The position numbers and the translations under genes are program-made. This document shows, in pieces, positions 16,788 to 25,740 of a stretch of 64,000 nucleotides of DNA. The stretch comes from Thermohalobaculum sp039815685 (GTDB taxonomy: Bacteria > Pseudomonadota > Alphaproteobacteria > Rhodobacterales > Rhodobacteraceae): contig JBCBYV010000016.1 of NCBI GenBank assembly GCA_039815685.1, positions 1 through 64,000 on the forward strand, given 5' to 3'. Below the pieces are notes generated by a model. The model was given only the letters and a program-made list of their open reading frames with translations. It was not told the DNA's origin and ran no database searches. How positions within the stretch are numbered: position 1 is the stretch's first letter; each line of letters begins with the position of its first letter.

Positions 16788-17807
16788 TCAGCCGTCGGTC
16801 AGCGACTTCTTGATGTCGAGCCCGACGCCCTTGTTCACGAACTCCAGCGTGTAGGCCGACTTGTAGTCGAGATCCGAGCCGATCACGCCGGCACCTACCA
16901 TGATCTCGAAGAACTTCGTCATCGTCTCATCGGTCATCGCGTTGATGCCGAGCTCGAGCGCATCACCGCTATCGACGATGCCGTACTCCTTCATCGCCTG
17001 GATCGAGTAGGCGAGCTGGCCGTCCGTCATGTCCGGGTTGTCGGTCTTGATGAGATCGTTGGCCGCCGTGTTGTCACCGTAGAGGTAGTTGTACCAACCC
17101 TCCGCCGTGGCATCGACGAAGCACTGCACCACCTCCGGGTTCTCCTCGACGAAGGGCTTCATCATCTCGACCGTGGTCGCATAGCTCTCGAAGCCGTAAT
17201 CCGCCAGCAGCCAGACATCGGGCTTCCAGCCGGCCGCCTGCTCGATGGCATAAGGCTCGGAGGTCACATAACCCTGCTGCGCCTTGTTCTCATCGGCGAT
17301 GAAGGGGGCGGAGTTGAAAGTGTAGGGCTCGCGGTTCTCCCGCTTCCAACCCGCGGTCTCCACGAAAAACGGGTAGTAGGTCTGGAAGCCGCCATCGCCG
17401 GCCAGAATAGTGAGGTCCTTCGGGCCGATCTCCTCGAAGCTCGCCACCTTGCCCGGATGGGTCATGACGACCTGGGGCTCCTTCTGCATGTTGGCGGCGA
17501 CGACGATGATCGGGATGCCCTCCTCGATGGCGAGGAAGGGCTGAAGCATGTTGCCGCCCATATACGCGTCGAGCCTGCCGGCGATCATAAGCGCGCGGCC
17601 GTTCACCTGGGGTCCGCCGGCCTCGATGGTGACGTCGAGCCCGCAGGCCTCGTAAGTGCCGTCCGCCACAGCCTGATAGTAGCCGCCGTGCTCGGCCTGG
17701 GCGACCCAGTTGGTGCCGAAGCGGAAAGGCGTGAGGTCCACCGCGCTGGCGATGCCGGCGTTAAGGGCCAAGGCGCTCGCGGCGCCGGTGATGAGGATGC
17801 GTGCCAT
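16788..17807 (-). CDS. ABC transporter substrate-binding protein (NMT1/THI5-like)
   Basis: The 339-residue periplasmic protein has a signal peptide (MARILITGAASALALNAGIASA) and an NMT1/SsuA-type fold: GTNWVAQAEHGGYYQA after the signal and GLDVTIEAGGPQVNG, typical of binders of pyrimidine precursors, riboflavin or related compounds. The ATG at 17807 is preferred because GGCGGAGA lies eight bases upstream and the signal peptide starts there. It is the first gene of the transporter-amidohydrolase-oxidoreductase operon. With a cytosine-deaminase-like enzyme downstream, a nitrogen heterocycle is a reasonable but unproven ligand. Confidence 0.9.
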   Translation of the reverse strand: MARILITGAASALALNAGIASAVDLTPFRFGTNWVAQAEHGGYYQAVADGTYEACGLDVTIEAGGPQVNGRALMIAGRLDAYMGGNMLQPFLAIEEGIPIIVVAANMQKEPQVVMTHPGKVASFEEIGPKDLTILAGDGGFQTYYPFFVETAGWKRENREPYTFNSAPFIADENKAQQGYVTSEPYAIEQAAGWKPDVWLLADYGFESYATTVEMMKPFVEENPEVVQCFVDATAEGWYNYLYGDNTAANDLIKTDNPDMTDGQLAYSIQAMKEYGIVDSGDALELGINAMTDETMTKFFEIMVGAGVIGSDLDYKSAYTLEFVNKGVGLDIKKSLTDG

Positions 17808-17987
17808 CGGTCGATCTCCGCCCTGTCGCCGGGTCCCTGCCCGGCAGGTTGTGGTGCGGTGCGAGAGTGCCGAGTGGGCATGCAACTGTCGAGGGTGCAG
17901 GGTCACGAAAGCGCCCCGCGTTTGTCGCACGCCGAAGCCGTCGGCGCCACGAACGGCGTTCTGCCTAAAATCGATGCAAAATGGGGC

Positions 17988-18893
17988 TTACTCCAGATGC
18001 TCGGGAAAGCCCTCGGCCCGCATCTCGATCCCCGTCGCTTCCTCCAGCAAGCCGGCGATGCGCGGGGACTGGGCCTGCCCGCCATAGCGGGCGCTGGCAG
18101 CCTCGAAGACCGCGCGAGTGCGCTCCATGAGAGGCAGATCGACGCCAAATTCCTCCGCGAAACCCGTCGCGAAACCGAGGTCCTTGAGGGCGAGGTCCAT
18201 GGTGAAGTCGATCTGATGGCTGCCGTTCAGGATCAGCTGGCCTTCGGTCTCATGGACGAAGCTGGTGCCGGAACTTGCGGCGATGGCCTCCCACGCCGTC
18301 TTGAGGTCAAGCCCGCCCTTGGCGGCCAGCATGAGACCTTCGGAGCAGGACTGGAGGTGGATGAAAGCCATCATGTTAGTGATGACCTTGATGAGGGAGG
18401 CATTGCCGAGGGGTCCCATATGGAAGATCCGGTTGCCCATCGCCTCGAATGCCGGGCGATGGGTCTCGAAGACCATGGCGTCCCCGCCGATCAGCACCGT
18501 GATCTCGCCACGGGCTGCGAGATGCACCCCGCCCGTGACCGGTGCCTCAAGCGTGTCGATGCCATGGGCGCTCGCCTTCTCGGCGAGGCGGAGGACGTCC
18601 TCCCGGCTCACCGTCGACATCTCGATCCAGTGCTTAGCGCCGCCCGCCGCCATCGCGGGGAGCATCGCGTCCAGCACCCGCTCCGATATCGCGGGAGAGG
18701 GCAGGCAGGTGATCACCGCATCGACGCCTGCTGCCACCGCCTCCGGGCTCTCGCCCCAGGTGGCGCCGGCTGCGACCGGCTGAGTGCCACGGTCGGCGTC
18801 GATATCGTTCACAGTGATTGAGAGCCCTTCGCGCGCGAGGCTGCTCGCGAGGTTGGCGCCGAGGCTGCCAAGGCCGATCAATCCGTAGCGCAT
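17988..18893 (-). CDS. Beta-hydroxyacid dehydrogenase family protein (3-HIBDH-like)
   Basis: The 301-residue protein is of the 3-hydroxyisobutyrate dehydrogenase superfamily: nucleotide loop GLGSLGANLASSLA, substrate segment LEAPVTGGVHLAARGE, and catalytic lysine in LIKVITNMMAF. It oxidises or reduces a 2- or 3-hydroxyacid with NAD(P). It follows a second member of the same family by 65 bases and may share its promoter, which carries operator site A. Substrate not determinable. Confidence 0.88.
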   Translation of the reverse strand: MRYGLIGLGSLGANLASSLAREGLSITVNDIDADRGTQPVAAGATWGESPEAVAAGVDAVITCLPSPAISERVLDAMLPAMAAGGAKHWIEMSTVSREDVLRLAEKASAHGIDTLEAPVTGGVHLAARGEITVLIGGDAMVFETHRPAFEAMGNRIFHMGPLGNASLIKVITNMMAFIHLQSCSEGLMLAAKGGLDLKTAWEAIAASSGTSFVHETEGQLILNGSHQIDFTMDLALKDLGFATGFAEEFGVDLPLMERTRAVFEAASARYGGQAQSPRIAGLLEEATGIEMRAEGFPEHLE

Positions 18894-18958
18894 GGCACCC
18901 TCCCGCCTGCTGACGCCCCATCCCTGACAGCAGGCGCGCCTGGGTCAAGGGCGGAAGA

Positions 18959-19849
18959 TCAGGCGTTGGCGGGGCGCAGGCGCCGGAAGATCTCGACCAT
19001 CTCCGGCATCATCCGCTCCCCCTCACCGAGATTGCTGCCGAGCGTGAGGGTCTGCAGCACGCCCGAGGAGACGAGCGTCGGCGCCTGATGCGCCTGGGCG
19101 AGGCGGCTGTAGTAAGTCAGATCCTTGAGGCAGTTCGAGAGCGCGAAGCGGTGCGCGTTCGGATCCCCCTCCAGGATGTACTTCGAATAGTTTTGGAAGT
19201 TGCCGCAGTTGAGGCCGGAGTTCGTCACGATCTCATGCAGGACCGAGGGCGCGATCCCGGCCTGCTCGGCGGTCGAATAGGCTTCGGACCAGATGGCCGC
19301 ATAGCCAATGCCGATGAGATTGTTGATGAGCTTCACCGCATGCGCCGAGCCCACGGGCCCACCGGTCGGGATGATCACGCTCGCCCAGGTCTCGAGCAGC
19401 GGGCGGATGCGCTCGAGCACCGCCGCCTCACCTCCGACATAGGTCGTGAGCTCCCCGTCCCAGGCATGGGCGGGGGTGCGGGAGAGGGGAGCATCGACCA
19501 ACGTGATCCCTTTCTCCGCCAGCTCCGCGGCAAGGCGCGTGGTGGAGGCGGGATCGGCCGTCGTGCTGTCGACGATCGTCAGGCCCGCGCGAGCATGCGG
19601 AAGGATCTCGGCGATGTTCGCCTCCACCTGCGGGCTGCCGGTGACGCACATGGCGATGATGTCCGATTGGGCCGCAAGCTCCGCGACCGAGGCGCACTCA
19701 ACGGCACTGCGCTTCACGAGGTCGTCCACAGCCTCGCGTTTGCGATGGGCGACGACGCGTAGCGGGAAGCCCTTCGCGACGGCATTCTTCGCCATGCCCC
19801 AGCCCATCAGACCGACGCCGATGAAGCCCACGACCGGTTTCTCCGCCAT
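18959..19849 (-). CDS. Beta-hydroxyacid dehydrogenase family protein
   Basis: The 296-residue NAD(P)-dependent enzyme shows FIGVGLMGWGMAKNAVAKG, the loop DAPLSRTPAHAWDGELTTY and the lysine-containing AVKLINNLIGIGYAAIWSEA. The ATG at 19849 has AGGAGAG upstream and fits the family N-terminus; the frame is open further upstream without a better start. Its promoter region contains a near-copy of the palindrome CTAAATCGATTTAG at 19875-19888, only 26 bases from the ATG, so it is probably repressed by the nearby LacI protein. Confidence 0.88.
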   Translation of the reverse strand: MAEKPVVGFIGVGLMGWGMAKNAVAKGFPLRVVAHRKREAVDDLVKRSAVECASVAELAAQSDIIAMCVTGSPQVEANIAEILPHARAGLTIVDSTTADPASTTRLAAELAEKGITLVDAPLSRTPAHAWDGELTTYVGGEAAVLERIRPLLETWASVIIPTGGPVGSAHAVKLINNLIGIGYAAIWSEAYSTAEQAGIAPSVLHEIVTNSGLNCGNFQNYSKYILEGDPNAHRFALSNCLKDLTYYSRLAQAHQAPTLVSSGVLQTLTLGSNLGEGERMMPEMVEIFRRLRPANA

Positions 19850-19874
19850 CCCGCTCTCCTGTTGTCCTGCTCTT

Positions 19875-19888
19875 CTCAATCGACTTAG
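19875..19888. promoter_or_regulatory. Putative LacI-type operator, site A
   Basis: CTCAATCGACTTAG matches 12 of 14 positions of CTAAATCGATTTAG, with the central CG kept. It lies between the divergent hydroxyacid dehydrogenase (19849) and LprI-like (19944) genes. Confidence 0.55.
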
Positions 19889-19943
19889 ACTTTGCTTGAC
19901 CGCACGGATAGCCCGATGTGGAAAGGCCAATTCGAGGCCCGAT

Positions 19944-20375
19944 ATGAAACGCACCTTGCTCCCGCTCAGCCTGCTCGGCATCCTCGCCGCCAGCCCCGCA
20001 CTCGCCATTTGCGACCATGCGGGCGCGAACGTCACCTACAAGGAATGCGTCCGCGATCAGGCCGCCGCGGCGGACGCTGAACTCCAAGCCGTCCTGCCGC
20101 TGATCTATGGCGAGATCTTCCAGCGCGACTTCATGAGCATCGAGTTGCGCCAGCTCTGGGCGAGCCGCATGCGCGAGGGACAGCGCGCCTTCGAGGCTTT
20201 CCGCGAGATCGACTGCATCGAGGCGACGAGCTTCGAGTGGTGGGGCGGCTCCGGCGCCGGGGGCGCGGCCTCACTCTGCCAATACGATAAGACGGTGGCG
20301 CGGACACGCGATCTCGTGAGCCGCTTTCAGCTCGAGGCGAGCGTCGCTCCGATCGCGACCAGGGACGCACCCTGA
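19944..20375 (+). CDS. LprI-like (DUF1311) secreted protein
   Basis: The 143-residue protein has a signal peptide (MKRTLLPLSLLGILAASPALA) and a DUF1311/LprI-type body: cysteine in ICDHAG, then YKECVRDQAAAADAELQ, WASRMREGQRAFEAFREIDC, and a C-terminal cysteine in ASLCQYDKT. Members include a mycobacterial lysozyme inhibitor, but most are uncharacterised periplasmic proteins. Three or more paired cysteines suggest disulfides. It is 13 bases upstream of the LacI gene and in the same direction. Confidence 0.8.
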   Translation: MKRTLLPLSLLGILAASPALAICDHAGANVTYKECVRDQAAAADAELQAVLPLIYGEIFQRDFMSIELRQLWASRMREGQRAFEAFREIDCIEATSFEWWGGSGAGGAASLCQYDKTVARTRDLVSRFQLEASVAPIATRDAP

Positions 20376-20388
20376 GAAAGCGCGCGTC

Positions 20389-21408
20389 ATGACGGGACGG
20401 CCGACGCAGAAGCAGATTGCCGAGCGTCTGGGTCTCTCAACCGCAACCGTGTCGCTCGCCCTCAAGGACAGCCCGATGATCGCGGCCGAGACACGCCGGC
20501 TGGTGCGGGAGGCGATGCGGGAGACTGGGTATGTCCCGAACATCGCGGCCGCCTCCCTCCGCACGGGGCGCACCCGGATCGTAGGCGTCAGCTTCCACAA
20601 CATCGCGCATCAGTTCTTCGCCGAGATGCTGATCGCCATCGAGGGCACCTTGGGCGAGGCCGGGGCGGCCGTCTTCCTCAACAACCACGGCGAAGACCCG
20701 GCGAGCCTCGCCCGTTTCATCGAGAGTCTCTCGGCCTACGGCGCGGACGGGCTCCTGCTCTCGCCCCCACCATCGACCGATGCTGAAGTGCTGGCACCGC
20801 TTCGGGCACGCGGCGTGCCAGTGGTCTATGTCTCCCGACACATTCCCGAAGACGAGGCCGCGGATCGGGTGGTGAACGCCGACCGGCGAGCCATGGCGAC
20901 GGCGACGCGGCGGCTTCTCGGCCTAGGCCACCGCAACATTGCGCTGATCGGCGGGGAGCCGGGCACCAGCGTCGCCGCCGAAAGGCTGGCCGGGTTTCGC
21001 CAGGAGATGGAAGCGGCGGGCATCGGTTTCGAGGACCGGCTCTGGCGGCAGTGCCGACCGCGTCTCATCGAAGGGGCGGCCGCCTTGCGGGATACGCTGA
21101 ACTGGTCGCCGAGGCTGACCGGCTATGTCTGCTTCAACGATCTCGTAGCGTTCGGCGCGATGAACGCGCTGCGCGCGGCGGGGCTGCGGCCGGGGCGGGA
21201 GGTCGGTGTCGTCGGCATCGGTGGAACTGGGGAGGCAGCGGCTTTCTCACCTTCCCTCACCACCGTTCTCGACAATCCTGCGAAGATCGGGCGGCAGGCA
21301 GCCGAGATCCTTCTCGAGCGACTGAAGGAGCCAGACCGACCGCCGCAGCATGTCATGCTGGAGCCCAAGCTGATGATCCGGGAGAGCTGCGGCAGCCCGG
21401 TGCGATAG
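20389..21408 (+). CDS. LacI-family transcriptional regulator
   Basis: The 339-residue regulator has an N-terminal LacI helix-turn-helix (TQKQIAERLGLSTATVSLAL, residues ~5-25), a hinge helix (NIAAASLRTGRTRIVGV) and a periplasmic-binding-protein-like effector domain (to residue ~330). LacI proteins bind even palindromes with a central CG and release on sugar or sugar-acid binding. Five palindromes of that form (CTAAATCGATTTAG and variants) occur between 19.8 and 43.5 kb, all in promoters of dehydrogenase or sugar-acid genes. I infer that this protein is their repressor; it lies between sites A and B. No site was seen directly before its own start. Confidence 0.92.
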   Translation: MTGRPTQKQIAERLGLSTATVSLALKDSPMIAAETRRLVREAMRETGYVPNIAAASLRTGRTRIVGVSFHNIAHQFFAEMLIAIEGTLGEAGAAVFLNNHGEDPASLARFIESLSAYGADGLLLSPPPSTDAEVLAPLRARGVPVVYVSRHIPEDEAADRVVNADRRAMATATRRLLGLGHRNIALIGGEPGTSVAAERLAGFRQEMEAAGIGFEDRLWRQCRPRLIEGAAALRDTLNWSPRLTGYVCFNDLVAFGAMNALRAAGLRPGREVGVVGIGGTGEAAAFSPSLTTVLDNPAKIGRQAAEILLERLKEPDRPPQHVMLEPKLMIRESCGSPVR

Positions 21409-21428
21409 CGCGAAGGCTGCGCGCGTCG

Positions 21429-22316
21429 TCAGTCGCCCCGGACCTTGCGCCCGCCTAGATGCTCGTAGAAGCGCGTGGCCTGGCTGTCGTCATGGGCGCC
21501 GAAGCCCGCGCCGGACGCGCCCAGAAACACCTGCAGCGCGGCGGAGGAGACGGGCACGGGAAACCGCGACGCGCGCGCCGCATCCAGCACGATGCCGAGA
21601 TCCTTCACGAAGATGTCGACGGCGGACATGGGCTCCGTCCCTTCCGTCATCATGCGCGGCCCCCGGTTGGCAATCATCCAGGAGCCACCGGCGGAGACGT
21701 TCAGCACCTCGAGCACCTGGGCGGGCGAAAGGCCGAGATGGGCGCCGAAGCTCATGACCTCCGCCGCGACCGCCAGATTGCAGCCCGCCGCCAGCTGATG
21801 GACCATCTTCATCGTCGAGCCCGGACCCGCCCGGTCGCCCATCCGGAAGACATAGAGCGCCATTGCGTCAAGGAGCGGTCGGGCATGCTCCATCGCCGCG
21901 TCCGTGCCCGAGGCCATGAAGGTGAGCGCCCCCTTCTCCGCCCCCACCGTGCCGCCGGATACGGGGGCGTCGAGGAAGAGACGCCCGGACGCGAGAACGC
22001 GGGCCTCGATCGCCTCCGCAGCCGCCGCCGGCATGGTGACGGCGGAGAGAACCAGCGCACCTTCGGGCAGCGCGTCGAGCCCGCCGGCCTCGAACAGCAC
22101 TGCCTCCGCCTGCGCGGCATTCACGACCATCAGCACCAGCGCCTCTGCGCCCGCTGCAGCTGCCGCAACGCTGCTTGCGCGCCCGCCACCAGCCGCCTGA
22201 AGTGTCGCGAGCGCGTCCTCGGAGAGATCGAAGCCGGTGACGTCATGCCCCGCCCGGACAAGCGCGCCCGCCATCCGGCCGCCCATGGCACCGAGCCCCA
22301 CGAATGCTGTCTTCAT
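21429..22316 (-). CDS. ltnD: L-threonate dehydrogenase-like beta-hydroxyacid dehydrogenase
   Basis: The 295-residue enzyme has FVGLGAMGGRMAGALV, LDAPVSGGTVGAEKGALTFM and the catalytic lysine in STMKMVHQLAAG. Within the superfamily it most resembles L-threonate dehydrogenase (LtnD), which oxidises the C-2 hydroxyl of threonate before the OtnI/OtnK/OtnC steps. OtnK- and OtnC-type genes exist at 41.5-43.4 kb, which supports this. It overlaps the upstream isomerase/VOC gene by four bases and is probably driven from site B. Glycerate or hydroxyisobutyrate dehydrogenase activity cannot be excluded. Confidence 0.7.
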   Translation of the reverse strand: MKTAFVGLGAMGGRMAGALVRAGHDVTGFDLSEDALATLQAAGGGRASSVAAAAAGAEALVLMVVNAAQAEAVLFEAGGLDALPEGALVLSAVTMPAAAAEAIEARVLASGRLFLDAPVSGGTVGAEKGALTFMASGTDAAMEHARPLLDAMALYVFRMGDRAGPGSTMKMVHQLAAGCNLAVAAEVMSFGAHLGLSPAQVLEVLNVSAGGSWMIANRGPRMMTEGTEPMSAVDIFVKDLGIVLDAARASRFPVPVSSAALQVFLGASGAGFGAHDDSQATRFYEHLGGRKVRGD

Positions 22317-23413
22317 CGCTCTTTCACCATCTCGTTGATCTCCAGAAGGTTCATGGCCGGGTCGTAGACATAGACGTGGCGCATACCGGGAATGGCGAAG
22401 GGCTTGGCGTAAGTGAAGGGGATGCCCGCGGCGCTCAGCCGCTCCATCACCGCATCCAGATCCTGCACCTGGATCGCCACATGGCCGCCGATGGTCGGGT
22501 TGTGATCGAAGCCGTTCTTTCGCGCGAATGCAGCCTCGGGCTTGATCAGATGCAAACCGCTGTTGGCGCCGCGCGCGCCGGTGGCACAGGGCAGCAGCGT
22601 GAGATCGGACGGGTCCGCAGAGATGTGACCAACCTCCTCGGGCGGTGGAAACGTCCAGGGGGCTTCCACCATGCCGAGCACCTCCGTGTAGAATTCGGCC
22701 GAGGCGCGGACATCTGTCGCGGGCAGGTTCACATGGTGGATGGCCCAGCCGGCGGAGGGCTTCTCCTGGCGCGCGTGTCGTCTCGGACGCTCGCTTGCAG
22801 CGGGACGCTCGGACTGCGCCACCGTCTCCTCCACCACGCCGCCGTCCCGCCCGGCGAGCCAGGCGAGGGCGAGGTCGAACATATCGTCGCCCCAGAAGAC
22901 GCGGCCCTCGATCGCGAGGCTCGGCACGCCGTAGACGCCGGCGGCGATTGCGGCCTCTCCATTCGCGCGGAGCTGCGCCTTCACCGCGGGATCGCCGACC
23001 ACCGCAGCCAGATCCGCGACGCCGAGCTTCTTGGCGAGGCGCGCGAGGCTTTCCGGCTCCTCGCCGTCCTGCCCCTCCGCCCAGACATGGTCGAAGATCA
23101 CCCCCGCCGCAGCGGGTGTTGCGCCAAGCGCGAGATGGAAGCGCAGGAGGACGAGCGGGTTGAAGGGGTGGCGGGGCGGCGCGCGAAAGGGCAGGCCCCG
23201 CGCCTCAGCCCGCCATCGTGTCACCATGGCGGTATGAACGCGCTTCAACGGGATCTCGGCCGGGCCGAGCTGCCCCCAATGCTCCAGAAGCCCCGCGAAG
23301 AGCACCGGTCGAAGGGTGAGGGTCACATCGTTCGGCAGCTCGGCAAGCCGCGCGAATTGCAGGTAGGCGTAGGGCGAGATGAAGTCGAAAAACCAGTCCG
23401 CCGACCGTGCCAT
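22313..23413 (-). CDS. Fusion of DsbA-like isomerase (HCCA isomerase family) and VOC domain
   Basis: The 366-residue protein joins two domains. Residues ~1-200 are a thioredoxin-fold 2-hydroxychromene-2-carboxylate isomerase-like domain (WFFDFISPYAYLQFARL, with the serine where DsbA has cysteine, and GVYGVPSLAIEGRVFWGDD). Residues ~225-366 are a glyoxalase/VOC domain (WAIHHVNLPATDVRASAEFY, YVYDPAMNLLEINE). A charged, arginine-rich linker lies between. Isomerases of this type use glutathione in aromatic breakdown, so the setting next to a threonate dehydrogenase under a sugar-acid operator is unexpected. It may handle a reactive dicarbonyl or enol intermediate; this is inference. Confidence 0.82.
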   Translation of the reverse strand: MARSADWFFDFISPYAYLQFARLAELPNDVTLTLRPVLFAGLLEHWGQLGPAEIPLKRVHTAMVTRWRAEARGLPFRAPPRHPFNPLVLLRFHLALGATPAAAGVIFDHVWAEGQDGEEPESLARLAKKLGVADLAAVVGDPAVKAQLRANGEAAIAAGVYGVPSLAIEGRVFWGDDMFDLALAWLAGRDGGVVEETVAQSERPAASERPRRHARQEKPSAGWAIHHVNLPATDVRASAEFYTEVLGMVEAPWTFPPPEEVGHISADPSDLTLLPCATGARGANSGLHLIKPEAAFARKNGFDHNPTIGGHVAIQVQDLDAVMERLSAAGIPFTYAKPFAIPGMRHVYVYDPAMNLLEINEMVKER

Positions 23414-23478
23414 GGGCGCCTCCGCTCTGCCGTGGCGCGTTTCGGAAACTGCCCGCTTGCCATGACGTCCATGGCTTT

Positions 23479-23492
23479 CTAATTCGATTTAG
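23479..23492. promoter_or_regulatory. Putative LacI-type operator, site B
   Basis: CTAATTCGATTTAG matches 13 of 14 positions of CTAAATCGATTTAG. It lies between the divergent isomerase/VOC gene (start 23413) and the 2-hydroxyacid dehydrogenase gene (start 23538). Confidence 0.65.
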
Positions 23493-23537
23493 CCCGCCTC
23501 AAAACCCCGCAACGCAGCCCCTGCCGGAGACCGCGCC

Positions 23538-24479
23538 ATGAAGCCCGAGATCGTCCAGATCGGCCCGATGATGCCCCATGTCGAGGCTGCGCTGCAGGAG
23601 GCCTATACCGTGCACCGGCTATGGGAGGCGACCGACCGCGCAGCCCTCCTGGCCGAGAAGGGATCGGACGTCCGCGGTGTCGCGACGGACGGGCATTTCG
23701 GCTGTCCGCCAGATGTGTGGGAGGCCTGCCCGACGCTCGAGATCATCGCGAGCTACGGGGTCGGCTATGACGCCATCGACATTCCCGCCTGCAAAGCCCG
23801 CGGCATCCGGGTCTCGAACACCCCGGATGTGCTGAACGATGCGATGGCCGAGATCACGCTGGGGCTGATCGTGGCGCTCTGCCGGCGGATCCCGCAGGCC
23901 GACGCTTATCTGCGCGCGGGACGCTGGGCGCGTGAGGGCGGCTTCGGACTGACCGGGGAGCTCACGGGCAAGCGGCTCGGCATCCTCGGTCTTGGGCGGA
24001 TCGGCAAGGAGATCGCGCGGAGGGCGCAGGCCTTCAAGATGGAAGTCGTCTATCACGGACGTAGCCGGCAGGCGGATCAGCCCTACCCCTACTACGCCTC
24101 GCTCGAGGAGATGGCGCGGGACGTCGACTGGCTGGTGGTGATCGCGCCCGGAACGACGGAGACGACGGGCATCGTCAGCCGCAAGGTGCTGGAAGCGCTC
24201 GGGCCGGAGGGGCACCTCGTGAACGTCGCGCGTGGCGGTCTCGTCGATCAGGCGGCCCTCGTCGAAATGCTGGCCTCGAAGGCCATCGCGGGTGCAGCAC
24301 TCGACGTCTTCGCCGATGAGCCGAACGTGCCGGAGGCGCTCTGGAGCCTCGACAACGTCGTCCTCTCACCGCATCAGGGCTCGGCCACGACCAAAACGCG
24401 GACGGCGATGGGGGACCTCGTGATCCGGAACCTCGCCGCGCATTTTGCGGGCGACCCGCTGCTCACGCCGGTGGCGTAG
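23538..24479 (+). CDS. D-isomer 2-hydroxyacid dehydrogenase (glyoxylate/hydroxypyruvate reductase-like)
   Basis: The 313-residue enzyme shows the family order: an N-terminal flavodoxin-like domain with SYGVGYDAID, the NAD loop GILGLGRIGKEIARRAQ, the arginine in NVARGGLVDQ, a glutamate in VFADEPNVP and the catalytic histidine in LSPHQGSAT. Such enzymes reduce glyoxylate or hydroxypyruvate, or oxidise 2-hydroxyacids. It is divergent from the isomerase/VOC-ltnD pair, with operator site B between, so it probably belongs to the same sugar-acid regulon. Confidence 0.9.
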   Translation: MKPEIVQIGPMMPHVEAALQEAYTVHRLWEATDRAALLAEKGSDVRGVATDGHFGCPPDVWEACPTLEIIASYGVGYDAIDIPACKARGIRVSNTPDVLNDAMAEITLGLIVALCRRIPQADAYLRAGRWAREGGFGLTGELTGKRLGILGLGRIGKEIARRAQAFKMEVVYHGRSRQADQPYPYYASLEEMARDVDWLVVIAPGTTETTGIVSRKVLEALGPEGHLVNVARGGLVDQAALVEMLASKAIAGAALDVFADEPNVPEALWSLDNVVLSPHQGSATTKTRTAMGDLVIRNLAAHFAGDPLLTPVA

Positions 24480-24495
24480 GGAGCGCGCAGTCCGT

Positions 24496-25740
24496 TCAGA
24501 CGAGGCTTGCTTCGAGGGTCCGGAACCGGCGGGTCGTGCGCACGGGCGCGAGGCTGCGATCGCTCATCAGCCAGTCGCGATGCGCCCAACCCTGGCTCAT
24601 GATGGTCTCGAGCGCCGCGAGGCTCGCCTCCTCCTCCCCCGCCACGGCCAAGGCGCCGGAGAGGTAGTAGAGATACGGATCACCCGTCGCGAGCAGGTCC
24701 AGCGCCTCACGGATCAGCGCCTTGCGATCGCCGAGCCCGAGCGCGAGCATGCAGACGAGGCGGTCGCTCCGGCGGCGCGGGCTCTGCCGGACGATACTGC
24801 CCTCCGCCTCGATCCGGGCAAGCGCGCGGGAGAGGTTGAGTGCACTGCCACGCAGGTCACCGGCTGAACGGCGCGCCTTTGCAGCCACCATCAGAACGTG
24901 GTGGTCGTCCGGCGCCAGCGCCGCGGCCCGCTCGAAGAGGAATGCACTTTCCCGCGGCCGACCGCCCGTGAAACAAGCCCGACCGAGAAGGTAATGCGTC
25001 TCGGAGAGCTGCGGATCGAGGGCGAGCGCACGCTCGAAAACAGCGAACGCTTCTGCTGTGCGGCCCGTGAAGGACAGGGTAAAGCCCTGCGTTGCATGGG
25101 TAAATCCCTCCCGCGGCGCCACTCGAACGGCCTCCCCCGCATGGCGCGCCGCCTCGTCCATGGCCCGCTGCCCGCTGCCGTAGTAAAGCCCGAGAAAGCC
25201 AAGGGATCGCGCCTTTCCCGCAAGCGCCAGCCCTGCAAGGCTCTCCCCGATGTCACGCTGAGCGAGCACCGCATCGAAGAGCACCACGGACCGGCTGACA
25301 CTCTCGCGCCCGCCATCGGTGAAGAGAGCGCAGGCTTCGAGGTAGTCCGTGAACCCCTCGATCGCCGCGAAGCCGTCCTCCGCGTCGAGATCGCAGAGGA
25401 TCGGGCTCATCCGCACCTCGTCCGGCAAGGTCGACACGCCGTTGGACGCACCCTTCAGCCGGTAGCCCGTGCCGTGCACAGTCTCGAGATAGGTCGGATT
25501 GCGGGCGGCATCGCCAAGGGCGCGGCGCAGTTCCTTGATCGCCTGGGTCAGCACCTCCTCGCCGACGACCACGTCCGGCCAGACACGATCGAGCAGATCT
25601 TCCCGGCTCACGACGCCGCCCGCAGCCTCGGCAAGCGCCGTCGCGACCTCGACCGCCTTCGGCGTCAGGCGCGACACCGTTCCCCCGCGCGCCAGGATGC
25701 GCGCCTTGGGATCGAGTTGCCAGTCGCCGATCGCGATCAT
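24496..25740 (-). CDS. Winged-helix (OmpR/CadC-type) regulator with TPR-like domain
   Basis: The 414-residue protein begins with a Trans_reg_C winged helix (residues ~1-95: ILARGGTVSRLTPKAVEVAT, LTQAIKELRRALGD, LETVHGTGYRLKG). The rest is helical and TPR-like (residues ~180-400: AFAVFERALALDPQLSETHY, FLFERAAALAPDDHHVLM). No membrane segment is seen, unlike CadC. Cytosolic proteins of this layout are uncharacterised regulators that may sense a protein partner or small molecule through the TPR part. It is divergent from the peroxiredoxin gene 267 bases away, a possible target. Confidence 0.82.
   Translation of the reverse strand: MIAIGDWQLDPKARILARGGTVSRLTPKAVEVATALAEAAGGVVSREDLLDRVWPDVVVGEEVLTQAIKELRRALGDAARNPTYLETVHGTGYRLKGASNGVSTLPDEVRMSPILCDLDAEDGFAAIEGFTDYLEACALFTDGGRESVSRSVVLFDAVLAQRDIGESLAGLALAGKARSLGFLGLYYGSGQRAMDEAARHAGEAVRVAPREGFTHATQGFTLSFTGRTAEAFAVFERALALDPQLSETHYLLGRACFTGGRPRESAFLFERAAALAPDDHHVLMVAAKARRSAGDLRGSALNLSRALARIEAEGSIVRQSPRRRSDRLVCMLALGLGDRKALIREALDLLATGDPYLYYLSGALAVAGEEEASLAALETIMSQGWAHRDWLMSDRSLAPVRTTRRFRTLEASLV

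Noticed and set aside
16428..18821. 797-codon open frame on the plus strand
   Set aside because: It is antisense to the ATPase, binding-protein and dehydrogenase genes, which have clear families and ribosome sites. Its His/Arg-rich composition is typical of a GC-rich shadow frame.
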